64,000 nt of DNA from the NCBI GenBank assembly GCA_013399695.1, contig VXAU01002296.1:224845-288844 (forward strand), written 5' to 3'. The stretch comes from Formicarius rufipectus (lineage: Eukaryota > Chordata > Aves > Passeriformes > Formicariidae). Below are positions 39,220-52,189 of the stretch, piece after piece; position 1 is the stretch's first letter; each line of letters begins with the position of its first letter. The notes beneath the pieces were generated by a model. That model saw only the letters and a list, made by a program, of their open reading frames with translations. It did not search any database and was not told the origin of the DNA. Both the position numbers and the translations under genes were made by a program.

Positions 39220-40070
39220 TCTTATAGAATTATAGAACTATTTGGTTTTGAAGGAACCTTGAAGATCATTTAATACCAAAATCTCCATTAAGGGCAGGGA
39301 TGCCTTCCATTAGACCATCCAACCTGGTCTTGAACACTTCAAGGGGTGTAGAATCCACTTTCCTGGGAAACCTGTTCCAGTGCCTCACCACCCTCACAGT
39401 AAAGAATTTCTTCCTAATATCTAATCTAAACCTACCTTCTTTCAGTTTAAAGCCATTACCCTTGTCCTATTGCTATATGCCCTTGTACATAGTCCCTCTC
39501 CAGCTCTTGTAGGCCCCTCTTAAGTCCTGAAAGGCTGCTAGAAGGCCTCCCTGAATCCTTCTCATCTTCAAGCTGTACAAGTCCAACTCTCTCAACCTGT
39601 CTTCATAGGAGAGGTGAACTGCTCCAGCCTTCTGATCATCTTCACGGCCCTCCTCTAGACTTGCTCCTATAGGTTCACATCCTTCTTGTGCTGGGGACTC
39701 CAGGCCTGGATGCAGTCCTTCAAGCAGGGTCTCAGGAGAGCAGAGTAGAGAAGAATAACCTCACACAACCTGATGGCCATGCCTCTTTTGATAGAGCCCA
39801 GGACACATTTGGCTTTCTGGGCTTCAAGTGCACATTGCTGGGTCATGTCAACCAATTTCCTGTAAACCAATGGTTCCAAGTATTTCTTAGGGCTGCTCTC
39901 AATCCGTTTTCTACCCAGTCTGTATTTGTGCTTGAAACTGCCCCGATGTGTCAACTGCACCACACAGCTTGGTGTCATCCATAAACTTGATGAGGGTGCA
40001 CTGGATCCCATGTCACCAACAAAGATGTTAAACAGTGGCAGTCCAAATATCAAACCCTGAGGAATGTTGT
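39220..40070 (-). mobile_element. CR1 LINE, 5'-truncated, with reverse-transcriptase remnant
   Basis: The element lies in minus orientation. Its 3' end is at the left, with the degenerate CR1 terminal repeat (ATAGAATTATAGAACTATTT). It continues through typical phrases such as CCAACCTGGTCTTGAACACTT, AAGAATTTCTTCCTAATAT and TGCTGGGGACTCCAGGCCTGGATGCAG. On the minus strand, 39667-40128 is open for 153 codons and shows the end of the CR1 reverse transcriptase: PQGLIFGLPLFNIFVGDM, YRLGRKRIESSPKKYL, MTQQCALEAQKAKCVLGSIKR and LLYSALLRPCLKDCIQAWSP. The catalytic YxDD box is not preserved and the upstream part of ORF2 is missing, so the copy is dead. Its divergence marks it as moderately old. Confidence 0.93.
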
Positions 40071-41640
40071 TATACATGCAAGGTTGTTTAAACAGATGTA
40101 ATTCATACTGCATGGGTGAGCTACACATGCAGTATTATAACCTCCTCCTTTCCCCCAGGTTTTCATAGTGTCACTGTTTCCATTCCTTCAAACATAGTCA
40201 CTTGGTTAGAACTATCAATACCCTGGATTACACAAGGGTTCTGGTACCCACCTTTTACTTCCTCTTTTCACCAAATATGCCTTTTTAGATTTTTGGGTTT
40301 GAATTCTTTAAAGAGACTGAATACTAATGATTAATGACTCAGACATTGGAACACCTGCAGTGACTGCCCAAATGCTGTAAGAGACTGGACTATTGATGTT
40401 CATGGCTCAGTCAGCCATTTGCTTTGCTAGCAATGTGCAGAGTGACCACCCAGGCCAGGTGCTGAAGGCATGTACATGCAACACCTTGGGCTACAAGCTG
40501 GGTGTTAAACAAGATGCAAACCCTGCAAGATGGGGAAGTGTTTCGTTTTTTTTACACACATAGTCTGCTGTGATAACTCCCCAGAACATTCACACCTTGC
40601 CTGAAGGTATTAATCTCCTGTTGATGAGCCATAGTGCACTCAGTTGCACTGACTTAAGAGACAGCTGCAACATCTTAGGAAGTGTCAAAGATTCCCGAAG
40701 TATCCCGTGCCTCACAGTTTTACAGTTATCCAGTATGAAACTTCCTGCCTCAGGGGAGGTACTCAAGGCCTTCCCACCTGAACATGAGTATTTATAACTC
40801 TGAGTTTTCCCAGATCACCAGGGGGTTTTACCACCTTCTTGATGGATCCAGACTGCAACCATCACTTTGACAGGACTTCAACTATCACTTTGAAAAATGA
40901 ACATCAAACTTGTGGCAACCAAGTCTCATCCCTGGATCTAACAGGTGTCTCGTTAGTCTTTCCAGTCACTTGGGAGGTCCACAGCCCTGCTTGGACTGCC
41001 TGTGCCAGCACTGCAACCTCACTCCAGTGCCATGCAAGTACCTGCTGGCATTAAATTCTATCTATCTGCTGCTTCCTGCCAGCGCTGACTCTCTGACCAT
41101 TCCTGCTGGGTTTTGGGGTGTGGGGAAGGTGAAGCACATAGAAAGGTGGTTGTCTTGTGTCTGTCCTGTGGCCCTGTGGTTTTTTTTCTGGATGGGAGAG
41201 GCTGGCACCATGTCCATTCAGTCCAGTGGGCAGAACATGGGAAGTTTCTGCTCATTGCTTGGTGTAACCCAGTTTTATAAGTATTGTTATTAGCATTTCT
41301 TCTTCCCAAAGAGTAATTTTTTTTCACTTTTATTTGGAAGCATTTCCTTTATTCTCTCTGTATTGAACTAGGGGTATTGAATCTGAGGGAGGATTCTGTT
41401 TGAGGACTACGCCCCTCAAAATTGTCTCAAACTGAGACAGGCGGTGAGTCCTTCTAAATTGCAGTGGTGAGTTTCTTTGGTCATCAAACTTTGGAAATAA
41501 CTGAAATTCCCTTTTCACTGGAAGTTCATTGACAGGGTATCAGGGTGTGATTCTAACGTATATATGAGAAGCACTGTGTCCTGTTATCTGTTATCGCTAT
41601 GAAACCATGCTGTCCCTGGATTTGGCTTTTTTTTTTTTNT

Positions 41641-41676
<36 letters not shown>

Positions 41677-43050
41677 ATCTACAATAAGAATTAGCTTGCC
41701 AAAAAAGCATTTATCAGTCTTACATTAAAGGTTAATGCTGTTTTGAGAGAATTGAAGAATAAGACCATTACCAGCACTTTTACCAAAAACTATGCATCTT
41801 CTTAAAATTCTTTTCTGATGTTCTTCTTTGTCAATAAGTTACATAGGTGCTAATTTAGGGATACATTTTCTACATACTTATCTCCCATTTTTGCCATTTT
41901 CATGACTAAATTCATGTGCAATACACTGTGAATTCACCCCATAGTGTTCCCACGGAACATAACTTGTATGCACATAAAATATCAATGTAATATCTAGAGA
42001 TGAAATCCAATGGAAACAGTTTACTGTGGAATCCTATCTTTGTTCTCTCATTTTTCCACTTCATTGACTGTTGTTTTTTTCCAAGTACTCCTAGAGATCT
42101 CTTGCAAAACCTTCATTATGCTGCATTATTACTTTAATTGGGAAATACACTAAAAAAATATTTTTTATACAATCCAATTTCCCATAATGGTAGGGATGAT
42201 GTTAAGACAATCTTTCAAAGGAGAAAATGCTAATCAATTTTATTTCAAAAACACATTGAAATTCCACATAAATTGGTGCCAGAGTGCAAATGCTTCTCAA
42301 TTGGGAATGGAGAGGGAGGGAAGGGAAATACGTGCCAAATTTCAGTTTAATAGAAAGGATGTGAGATACATTTTATTTGAATCAAATGCTATTTAGTAAC
42401 TTAAGCACCTAGAGCACATTTGATAAACTGGGTAAAATGTATCGATTTCTCTATTGATTTTTCTAATATACCTTCTCTGTGAGCGAGCTATAACTGAAAG
42501 TAGCAAGTAACTCAGTTAATGGCAGCACTAAGTGTGAAGATGTCAGGTATGCAGCATGGGTCATCACTAAATTCCAGAATATGACAAGTCCTTGTCTCCC
42601 ACTTGGAGGCAAAATGTGGTATTGGTGTGTTTTTCTCTTGACTTACAACATTTGAATTTTCTTTTCCATATGAAACTTCTTATGCATTTTTTCATTGCTA
42701 TGAACCAGTGGTTTTGTTAATAAACTGGAAAGTATATATAAACTTTATACTACAATACATTAACTTTAGGATCAGGAATATAGAACCTTTTTCTGCAGTC
42801 CCAAAGCTGATTCATAAGTTGATATAACACACAGGAGCACATAAAATACCTGTGCATTTCTGGTCATTTCCAGGAATAGCTCTGAAATTCTGAAATGTTT
42901 GTCATTCCCTTTGAGCAGTTTTATATAAATAAAGGACAGCAGGAAATTCTTGCACTCTCAAAAACACTAGCACTTCTGCCATTGCCTTCAATGTGACTAG
43001 AATTTCCTGGGCACAAACAAAATTCACTACTGAACTCACAAGTTTTACTT
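40071..43050. other. Non-coding DNA, possibly with an unassigned old repeat
   Basis: No supported gene. The richer-GC stretch about 40360-41300 has a repeat-like look, with a possible ATTAAA signal near 41053, but I cannot assign it. Two small perfect inverted repeats stand next to each other at 41399-41420 (TTTGAGG/CCTCAAA) and 41424-41438 (GTCTCA/TGAGAC). Confidence 0.5.
41627..41671. repeat. Poly-T run with ambiguous base
   Basis: About 45 bases of T interrupted by NTG at 41639-41641. The N is probably caused by the homopolymer. Confidence 0.9.
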
Positions 43051-43175
43051 TCATAGAATATGCTGAGTTGGAAGGGACTCATCAGGATCATGGAGTCCAA
43101 CTCCAGGCGCTGCACAGGATACGTGAAGAATCACATCACATGCCTGAGTGTGCTGTGCTATGCTCAAGCAGTACC
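43051..43175 (-). mobile_element. CR1 retroposon 3' fragment
   Basis: The plus strand reads TCATAGAATATGCTGAGTTG, then GGAAGGGACTCATCAGGATC, GAGTCCAACTCCAG, CTGCACAGGAT and ATCACATGCCTGAGTGTGCTG. This order is typical of the reverse complement of a CR1 tail. Only about 125 bases remain. No open frame belongs to it. Confidence 0.85.
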
Positions 43176-43889
43176 TTGTACTGTTGGATTTAGCATTAGA
43201 GTATGCTTTCTTAAATTTAGAGCATAGTCACAAAGTACAGAAAAAGAATTACACAAAAAAAACCCAAGGCAACAATGAGTTACAGTTAACATTATAAATA
43301 TTTTCACACAGCAAGTAACACTTGAGTTATATTTTTAGCAGTAGGAACTCAGACTTTAAGTTTCAGCTCTAAAGGTCCAAAAATAGACTCTGTAATGAAG
43401 AGTATTCAGAGCCCTCATAGTCCTTTAACCAGCTGTCCACAGGATTATCTGCATGCCCTAAATGTGAAGAGGAGATTGATACTGTTCGTCAGATGGTAAA
43501 TGCAGTGACGGAAGGGGAACAGCTGGGCCAAATAGGTAAGTGGCTGCGCAATGAGAACATTTTGCTACTCTTTGTGCAGATACGTAATAAAATGAGGGTT
43601 CAACCTTCCCCTGCAAGCATTATACTTACTCCTAGTTTCTCTTACAGACTTTATTCAGACGTTGTTTACTGCAATTATCAGAGTGGAGAGAAACAATTCA
43701 AATTGTGACACTTTTAACACTCTGAATTAGGCCCAAGGCTTCCACATGAAACATTCATAGGGTGGCACAGATCTGATTCGCCTCAAGACTCTTCCAATTA
43801 CAGAAGTAAAAATTTACTGTGATATTTACTCTGGATTCTCTGCATTTGTAGCATGTTAGAAGTACTTTCTCACCTTTGGCACTATGTTT

Positions 43890-44055
43890 AAAAAACAAAC
43901 AAACAAACAAAAAAACCCAAAAACAAAAGGGTGCACCCCATGACTCTAAAAGATACGCCCTGAGAATATACAGTTTGGAAAAACAAAACAAAACAAACAA
44001 AACAAAAAACCCCAAACAAACAAAAACCCCAAACAAACAAACAAACAAACCCCCA
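43890..44055. repeat. A/C-rich low-complexity tract
   Basis: Two blocks (43890-43928 and 43978-44055) of AAAC, AAAAC and AAACCCC units flank about 50 bases of ordinary sequence. Composition is the complement of the T/G tracts elsewhere. It lies directly left of the CpG island. Confidence 0.9.
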
Positions 44056-44142
44056 AGAATATGTATTTTGTAAAAAGAAAAGTAGGCAAAGAAGACGAGT
44101 CAGGCCTGCACCCTAGGCTACCCTGAACCTCCTCCACCCTCG

Positions 44143-44850
44143 GCCGCATCTGTCGTCAGGGGACCTGTGTGGGGAGCGGCGCATTTTCGGGGCTACGCGG
44201 GGACCTGGTCTACTCTGCAACCTCGGTTGCGGCACAGCGGCTACTCCGCGCACCTCCTCCGCTGTCCCCGGCGAGAGCCGCTCCTGAATGTTCTGTGTTA
44301 TTCAACAAAACAAAACAAATCGCCAAAACAATACCAATAATAATAATAATAAAAATAAGTCAACAAATCAGTTAAGTCCTGTCGAATCCTGCAGTCTTTC
44401 CCTGTGCCTCTTGGACGGGCTTACCCGGGAAACAGCACCCCCAGTCCCCAACCCGCTGCGTTAATAGGGCGGGGCGTAATTAACCCCCAGGAACGGGCCG
44501 GGGCGGCCCTCGCCCCCTGCTCCGCCGTCAGCCACGCGGGGGCACCAGAGCGCTGTGCTTGCCCCATCCCCGCTCCCCGCGCATCCCGCTCCCGGGCGCA
44601 GCGCAGCTCTGCCGGCCGCGGTGGCCGCGGAGCGCTTCCCTTCTCCACAGCGGAGCCTCCAGGGCCGAACCGGGGGACGAGCAGACCCAGGGATGGCCTG
44701 TCAGACAGAAACGATAGGTCTTTGAGCGAAAGGAGGAGCCGTCTGAAGTATATCGCGGTCGAGTCGCGTTCACTGCCCCTTCCGTCAGGTGTGAATAGAG
44801 GGTATACCAGCGCCAGGGTGCAGGTGTGGCTGTTAGCAGGGTTTCCAAAA
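44143..44850. promoter_or_regulatory. CpG island, orphan promoter candidate
   Basis: CpG density and GC content rise sharply here in AT-rich surroundings, in two lobes (44143-44285 and 44410-44770) split by an A-rich (AAT)n stretch at about 44305-44365. A consensus SP1 GC box, GGGCGGGGC, is at 44467-44475, and CpG-rich GC blocks such as GGCCGCGGTGGCCGCGGAGCG follow. Such islands usually mark promoters of broadly or developmentally expressed genes. No coding exon follows within the window. By synteny the island could serve an upstream, non-coding first exon of FOXP2, or a lncRNA. Direction cannot be told. The 156-codon plus frame inside it (44404-44874) is most likely a by-product of GC content. 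Confidence 0.7.
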
Positions 44851-47800
44851 GGTAGCTCTTCTCTGTCCTTGTAATACTTGCTATTCAGGGCACATGGAAA
44901 CAGGACCGCAAGTCATCTGCGTACACCAAAAGAGTAAAGGGATACCCCTCATCCTCAGAGTGCTGCTCTATGATGCTAGTACCAGCAGAGCTCCTGTCAC
45001 CACAACTAGGTGAAAATAAGCATATATGCTTTTAAGGACACCTACACAGATGAAACTGCCTTTTCATCTGTCCTGAGTTATTTACACTATATTCACCAAT
45101 ATAATGGTGTCAAAGACCCCAAAACTCTGTCTTACTCTACATGGATGCCACTCAATGGCTTCAGAGTCAGAATATCAGAAAGAAAGCATCCATGCACAGC
45201 TATCTCTCAATGACCATATGTGATATTTTGCCACTATAACTTACAAATCTTGGTCAGGCCCTGACTCCTCTAAGCCAAACACTGGACAAACAAAGCCTTT
45301 CTCCGTGTCCACCGAAAGCAGTGGAGGTTGGCCAGGCCCCATGGGGAGTGCTCCAGGCCTGAAGAGCTTACAAGTCTGGAAAGACAAAACAAACAATGAC
45401 AGACATAACAGGCATGCAGGCAGCTGCCTTGGCCCTGACCCTGCCATTTTTTCTGGGCTAGTTTAACCCTGTCTGAGAGGGTGCATGATCTGGACTCTTA
45501 TTTTAAATGCAAATCTTGCTGCTTACTAATCCAAGGAAGCTGAATATACTTTCCTTAATATATTCCAAGTTGAGCCTTTGAAACCATTATCAGTATTAAA
45601 TGTTTTCATATATTTAAACCATCAAAAGAAAATAATCAACAAAGTATCTTTTTTCTTCATCTAATTGACCTCTTTTAAGAAGTCTAATTCTTTTAAGAAG
45701 AATTAGGTTTCATCTTTTAAAAATGATGTTTCTCTTTTCTCTCTCCACTTCTGTTTTCCTCAGCCCTTTCTATTCTGTATCCATTATTCCCAGTTTTATG
45801 CACCATTTCCTATTTCAGGTTTGTGTCCTGTGTATTTCTTTTTACTCATGTATTCCCACTAGGTATCAATTAAACTATTACATGCTTAACTTAACACACA
45901 AAAGAAGCCATATTATTATTTTGCTTTTTATGCAACTGTTAATCCTTAGGTATTCTTTTTCTTGGTTCTTTCCTCCTTACCTATCTTTTGACTTAGCCTC
46001 CAATGCAGTGGTTCCCAAATCACTTCAACCTTTTCTGTGAGATTTTAGGACTCCAATCTTCAGCCACACTGACTATTCCTGGAGTACAGGAGTCTATTTC
46101 TCCTCCCTGAAACTTCATTTCAGGGTCCAGTAAACATGCCTCAGTCCAGCCTTCCAACCTTGCCCTACCCCAGATCTTGCCATTTATATTCCAACAGCCC
46201 TCTGGACTTCTTTATTGCTCTGACCACCAAGGCAGCCTTAGTCAACTCACCTTGCCCATGCCAGGTCCCCACCATTCACTTGCCTCCAGAGCTTCACAGC
46301 ATCCCCAAAGGCAGATCTTCCCCCTGCACAACCAACCACCTTCCTTGTCGAGAAACTGTCTCCTGTCTGGATAGCCACTTTCTACACAAGCTCCCTGTCT
46401 CTCTGTTGTTACTGTGTCACACTAATTGTTACAGACTTACAGGAAGGAAAGATATTCTCGGATGAGAAGAGAGCCAAGCAGGAAAGGGAGGTACGTAGGG
46501 AAAAGAAATGGAGTTGACAATAGGTGAACTGGACAGAATATTCCTGCGGGTTTTGAATTTCCCTCAGCCCCTCTTCATCCTGTGAGTTTGAGTTCTAAAC
46601 TGAGCTGAATTTCTTTGATTGTAAAGAAAAAAGTGGCATACCTTTCCCCCTTTTTATTTGGCCAGAATCTAAATGTCAGTAAGTTTGCTGCATCTAGTTT
46701 CAGAAAATTGTTCAGGTTACCCTCCATACCTGCAGTTCTCCTCTGTCCTCAGAACAATGAGACTGTCAAAGGGAAGAAACCTTCAGGCTAGTCTTCCCAT
46801 TTTGAGCACCTGTGGATTTTTTTCTCCTCAGTCAGGCTGTTTCCAGGAGGACCTCCATGGTCTTTCCTTGGAAGGATCTTGCCTTGGAAATAGAATTTTG
46901 TGGGTCATCATATACACCCCAGTTGAGAAAAGTAACTCCTTCTTTACATGTCTAATTTTAAGAGAGCATAAGGCAGCGAATGAAACTCCTTGTGTACTTA
47001 CATATTTTCCTAATCTTTGAGTATATTGCTAAATTGAAAGTATCAGAATGGTTTGGAAGGGATGTTTGGTATACTTATGTGCTTCCTAATAAAGACCTAC
47101 CAGCAAATTAGGGAGGCTTCATATTGACTGTTACTACATAAATGAAGCTGCCTTTCTCTGGACCTTGATAATTTCTCTGCAGATGGCATGACAACAGGAA
47201 CTTAGTAACATTCCCTACTGCCTCCCTTCTTTACTTTATAGAGCACCAGGTTGTTTTTTTCAAATGTTCCTTGGGAGGTATTCAGGATCCCCACCTTCAA
47301 ACTTAAACTTCAAAGTTGAGCAGTATGTCTAGTGCCCATCTTCTCAGCATATTTTTCAAGGACAAATTATAAACATTTCAAGCAAAGTGCACTTATTACA
47401 AGTTTGTTTGCCAAGTACTGCTGCCTCCCTTCCAAGTTCCAGTTATGTCAAAGCATCTGGTTTACAAACAGGTTCCTCCCCTCAGCTGGTACATGGATGC
47501 CAGGGCACAGAGGCTTATCACTAATGAAGGAGTTTACCGGATGAAAGGGGAAAATGCTGTGGGAGTCACTTGACAGACTCGCTTGTCACAGAATGTGTAG
47601 GTATGTTGTAGTTCCTGAGCAGATGAATGAAGTGATGTGCAGGAGGAGTTATTTCCCTGAGTTCTTCCAGAGACTGATGTAAAATTCCTTGAGGTCAATA
47701 GATTTCTTTTGATTTCTATTGACTTTACATTGGGCTTTCAGGTGATCACTTATTCTGTTCATGAAACATGTCTACCCTGGGGTTTATCTTCTTTAGAGGA

Positions 47801-50800
47801 GTCTGAGGTGATTTGAAATTCTTGAATATTTGCAGCTTAGCTTAAAATAAAAATGTTTATTGAGGAGATAGATATATATGAATAGAAAGTATTTTGTTAA
47901 GAAAGTAATGCTGCCCTTAGTTTCATTTTTACTTGTAGCTAGACCAAATGTAACTTATATAAAAGATAAGTTATCTTAACTTGATGTTCAGGTCAACCTC
48001 AATTTCAAGAGAACATAAACCTGGCATGAAGCTTAGTGTTTCTTGTGCATCACAGTCCACATTGAGATCTACCATTGCACAGACTCAAATACAGACTGCC
48101 TACACGTTTCTTTTTCTTACTTTTTTTTCTGTCATAACTTGCATAACAAAATACAGAACTTTCAAACACCCTTCTGCAGATTTGTGGGAACTCAAGAAGT
48201 TGCAGACAAATGTTAGCCTGATCAGAATATTTAATACATATGACAGAACTGCTGTTGCTACGTTGTCCCATTACCCTACTCCTAAAAAGTATTTTCCTGT
48301 GTTTTGCCGCAGATTTTAATAATAACTGCTATTTTTAGGGGCTTTCACCCTAACTGATGGTGATATGTCAAATGTGGACTTTGCTCAAAAGAGATATGCC
48401 TTTTCTAGGTAATAGTGCTGGTAGGATTTTTCAGAAATCTTGTCTTTTTTTCCATTCTTTCTGGTTATAATAAACTTTATAATATACCATAATTTGCCTA
48501 GCTTGTATTTATATAATTTCATTACATAATGAAATATATATCCAACAAGGTAATTTCCTTCATAATTGCAAAGCTCTGCATAAGATTGAGACCTGATCCT
48601 ATGCCATACTGTACATTGTCTTTCCCTTTCTTTGTTATGAGGAAGGAACAACTGAGCCATGAAGCAGTGATGATGATGATCCCAGTGTCAGAATTATCTG
48701 TCTCAATCAGTGGAACTAAGCTTTCAGTATCACAGAAAATCTCCTAACTTTTTGCTGTCTCAGTTATCAAAATGGTGAACTATGCTTTCTCACTTGTGTA
48801 GGTCTTTATTGCCTGTGCACTAGACAAGTTATCAGATGCGTAATTCCTGGTCAATTCCTTGTAGTCTGGATGTTTTGTGAACTGGATGGAGCTGTCCCTA
48901 TCTTTTGTGCCCATATGGAGAACAAAAGGGGAATAGGACACTTCCTCACCTTAAGAACCTCTTGCAAATGCCAAGGCAATGACAAATGCAGCATTTGCAG
49001 AAAAGAGGAGGGGTGTTACGGTGTGGCCCTGACTGCACAGCACCTCAGCTTCAAGTACACCTGCACTGCTGTATTAGCTCAAGACTCCAGTCCATGTGGG
49101 AGATCACTCTGCACAGCTTACAAGACAGCTTGAGCTTTGGGTCTAGTTTGTGCCATCCAGCTGGACACAGGGCCATGGAGATGATTGTGTTTATCATGGG
49201 AGTAGCAAATAAAATGTATCTATATAAAATTCTGGCTAAGTACTCAGAAATTTTAGCAGTAATTTTATTATTGTAAATCCAAAATTTAGAAAGTAGAGAA
49301 ATAATAATGCAACCATTAAGGCATAGTGGTAAGTAGACAAAAAGTGGAGTGGAGCAGAGAAGCAGTTTGGATGCATTTGATAGTAACAGTGGTTAAATCT
49401 AACATTAAGACATGGATGAGAGTGAAAGTGACATGCTACTAGAAGAAACTCCTGATTCTTAAATTTGTATTTATTGTTAGCTTTTCATTTCAGTAGTGAG
49501 AAAACAAGCCCAAGGGCTGCCTGAAAACAAGACCTGCCATCTGCCAGGGCAGTAGCCATACATTCATACATACCTGTTTTTCAAAAACAGACCATTCTGT
49601 GTGCTACCTAATCCTGCAAAGATGTGCACAAAGCCCAGCCCATCTCCCTTTGAGCTGCCTTTCAGCTCCAAGTGTTGCCAGAAAAAGGATCTTCTCTGTT
49701 TATTCTGCTCTGTTTTTCATTATGAAGCTTATGTATTGTCTTCTTTTCTTGTTCCTGTACTCGAAATGCTGAATTATTGGTCATGGTTCTATGTGACCTG
49801 ATTCTGATGTTAGTCTAGCTGCTATATTTTTGTTACACAGTATTTCAGGTACATCACTCTTTTGGAAAAGTACATTTCTTTTGTGAAAGAACTTCTATTG
49901 TGTCTCTGTTTTTCACAATATATATGTATGGCACCTGCTGCAAATGATTGTCTGCTGTATACATAAAAATAAGATGTTTTAATCATGATGTGCCCATCAT
50001 TCTTGCCAGGCAATTTACAGTAAATCTTTTAAAAATGTATTAAAAAAAAATAAAATAAAAAAAAAGGAAGTACTGGTATTCCTGGAAATCTTCTATTCCA
50101 GAATGTTAAAAAAACAAACCCTAATCTTACACAGTACTGCCTATTGGAGAAAAGGAAATTCAAGTGTGTACTTTTCTGTGTTTTTTGTTGCTCATCAAAT
50201 GTAGGCTGTTTCATATCAATGGCAGAAATGAAATGTCAGAATTGAAGGCCTTCCAAATTTTCCTGGGTCTAGGCAGCCAAAATGCAGAGCCATCTTGAGC
50301 TGACCTCCACTGATGAGGAGGTGCAAAAGGAAGGAAGAAGTCTATAATTAAAAGTAGCCAGAACCCAAGTGATTAAGTGATTTACAAATCATAACCACAG
50401 CTTCCAGAAAGAAATGGGAAATGTCTGTGATCTGATGAATTTCGGTATGATGTTTTCCACCTCTGAACCACTAGAAACTTTTCAAAAGTACAGATTAAAC
50501 TAAGATGAAAGGGATTTGTTTCCCTCAGTAAGATTACTTATTCCACACAAGCAGATTTTGACTTGTGATGAAGCCTCTCACTGCCTTAGGAATATAAGAG
50601 GTTAGTTCAAGCTGTCTTGATATCAGATAATAGTTATGTGATTTATGACCTCTGTCATAAAGCATCCAAGAGATCAAAGGCCAAAATAATGTTGGTTCAT
50701 TTTATGTTGGTTTTGTTCAATGCTAGTAACAGATGGGACTTGGGGATTTTTCTTGCTAGAAGTCCATTTTTTTGTTGCTTTAAGTGCAGTAAGTTGATTG

Positions 50801-52180
50801 TTGCTTAATATGTGTACTTTTCATTATTTATCCTTGAATTCATCTTCTGCCCACAACATATCTGTAAGAATGGACATATGGTATCATGAATGAAATTCCT
50901 AAATTTTCTAAAAACAAGCATTAAAATAGATTATAGATTTGGGGCACAGAACAGTCTTGCATTAAAATATAATTTTTAAAATTATTTTAATTTGTACCCC
51001 TTTAAAATCACTGATGCACTATTAATTGATTTCCTGCAAGGTCCTTTCCAAAAATGGTGTTAAGTGGCAAGTATATTATATTGCTCCACAGTTTAGTTAA
51101 TTTAATACTACCAACTTTTCTGTTGTAATAGAACAAGTATTCCCTTCTGCAGGGAGGTGTATGAAAAGTATCATCAATATAGAAATTCAAGGAGTTTAGG
51201 TAAGAACAAACTAATTCCCCAAATTGGAACTTTGACAAGACACCAAAATCAATATTGCCTGTTCCTTATATGAGTGCAGTGAGGATAAGCTGCAGGGGAT
51301 ATGTTCAGGACTTCACTTTCTATGTGTCATTGGAAAGAGATGGCACTTTCAGCATCAGAATGTCTTCTGGCACTGGACACAGCATTGGATCAATACTGAC
51401 ACGAGAACAGGAATGCCACCTGTCAGGATCTTCACAGCTTGCCAGTAAAAAAAAAAAAAAATTAAAAAAATTGGTAAATCCCAGGAACTGGTCTCAAAAA
51501 AGCTTTTGTCTCTTTTCCAGACAAGTTCCAGAATTCCTCTCTGATCTTGGGTGCTCTCTATTTCTCAGCTTCTCATCAATATAACACAAATAATAATAGT
51601 TACTAATGTCACAAGATTTCTGAGTGCCACAACTCATTAATTGTTATCTAGGAAGTTTTTTTGTTGGCAAGTAATATGAAAGCCCCAAGGTTTACTTATG
51701 GAGTTATCAGTATTTGATACACTAGTATACACTTAAACTGGTTTAAAGTTTGTAAAATGACTTCCAGTACCATGATACTTATAGTTTCTCTGGAATTTCT
51801 CTTTGTTATTGAGTCTTTTTCAAGTTTTTTGTTTGTTTGGTTGGTTGGTTTGTTTTCTTTTCTTTTCTTTTGGATCTTTTTTTAATAGAATACTATCTCC
51901 TAAATGCCTTGTTCTGAAAATAATATTCTACCAAGTAAAGATGCTCTTAATTCCTTGGACTCATAGGTTTTGTACAGACACATTTGAAGGTTTCTGTTTT
52001 GATGGCTGCAAGGTCCCAAAACTCAGGGTTTCAGCCTGGTCTTTTCAAAGTTTTGCAGATAATAAAACCAGAAGTACTATTGGATAGAGCAAGCTGTTAG
52101 AGCTGTCTACATTAATTCTTGTCTGAGTTGCAAACAATCTTTTAGAAAAACATTTAAAGATTGCCATTGAGAAGGTATCT
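44851..52180. other. Non-coding DNA
   Basis: No supported gene. Short A- or T-rich runs include 50041-50065 and 51447-51470 (poly-A) and 51824-51870 (TTTG/GGTT then TTTTC units). A perfect 9-base inverted repeat with a 5-base loop (CTAATTCTT/AAGAATTAG) is at 45684-45706. The stretch 45240-45480 is richer in GC and looks repeat- or UTR-like, but I cannot assign it. Confidence 0.55.
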
Positions 52181-52189
52181 GCCACAGAC

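Noticed and set aside
39667..40128. 153-codon minus-strand frame as a host gene
   Set aside because: The residues are the C-terminal part of CR1 reverse transcriptase, inside a CR1 element that is truncated and lacks the catalytic box.
44404..44874. 156-codon open frame in the CpG island
   Set aside because: Proline-, arginine-, alanine- and serine-rich composition follows from GC-rich DNA with few stop codons; other frames overlap it, and no domain or splice pattern supports it.
45241..45447. 68-codon minus-strand frame with a signal-peptide-like start
   Set aside because: The hydrophobic stretch is short, no mature domain follows, and no partner exon was seen.
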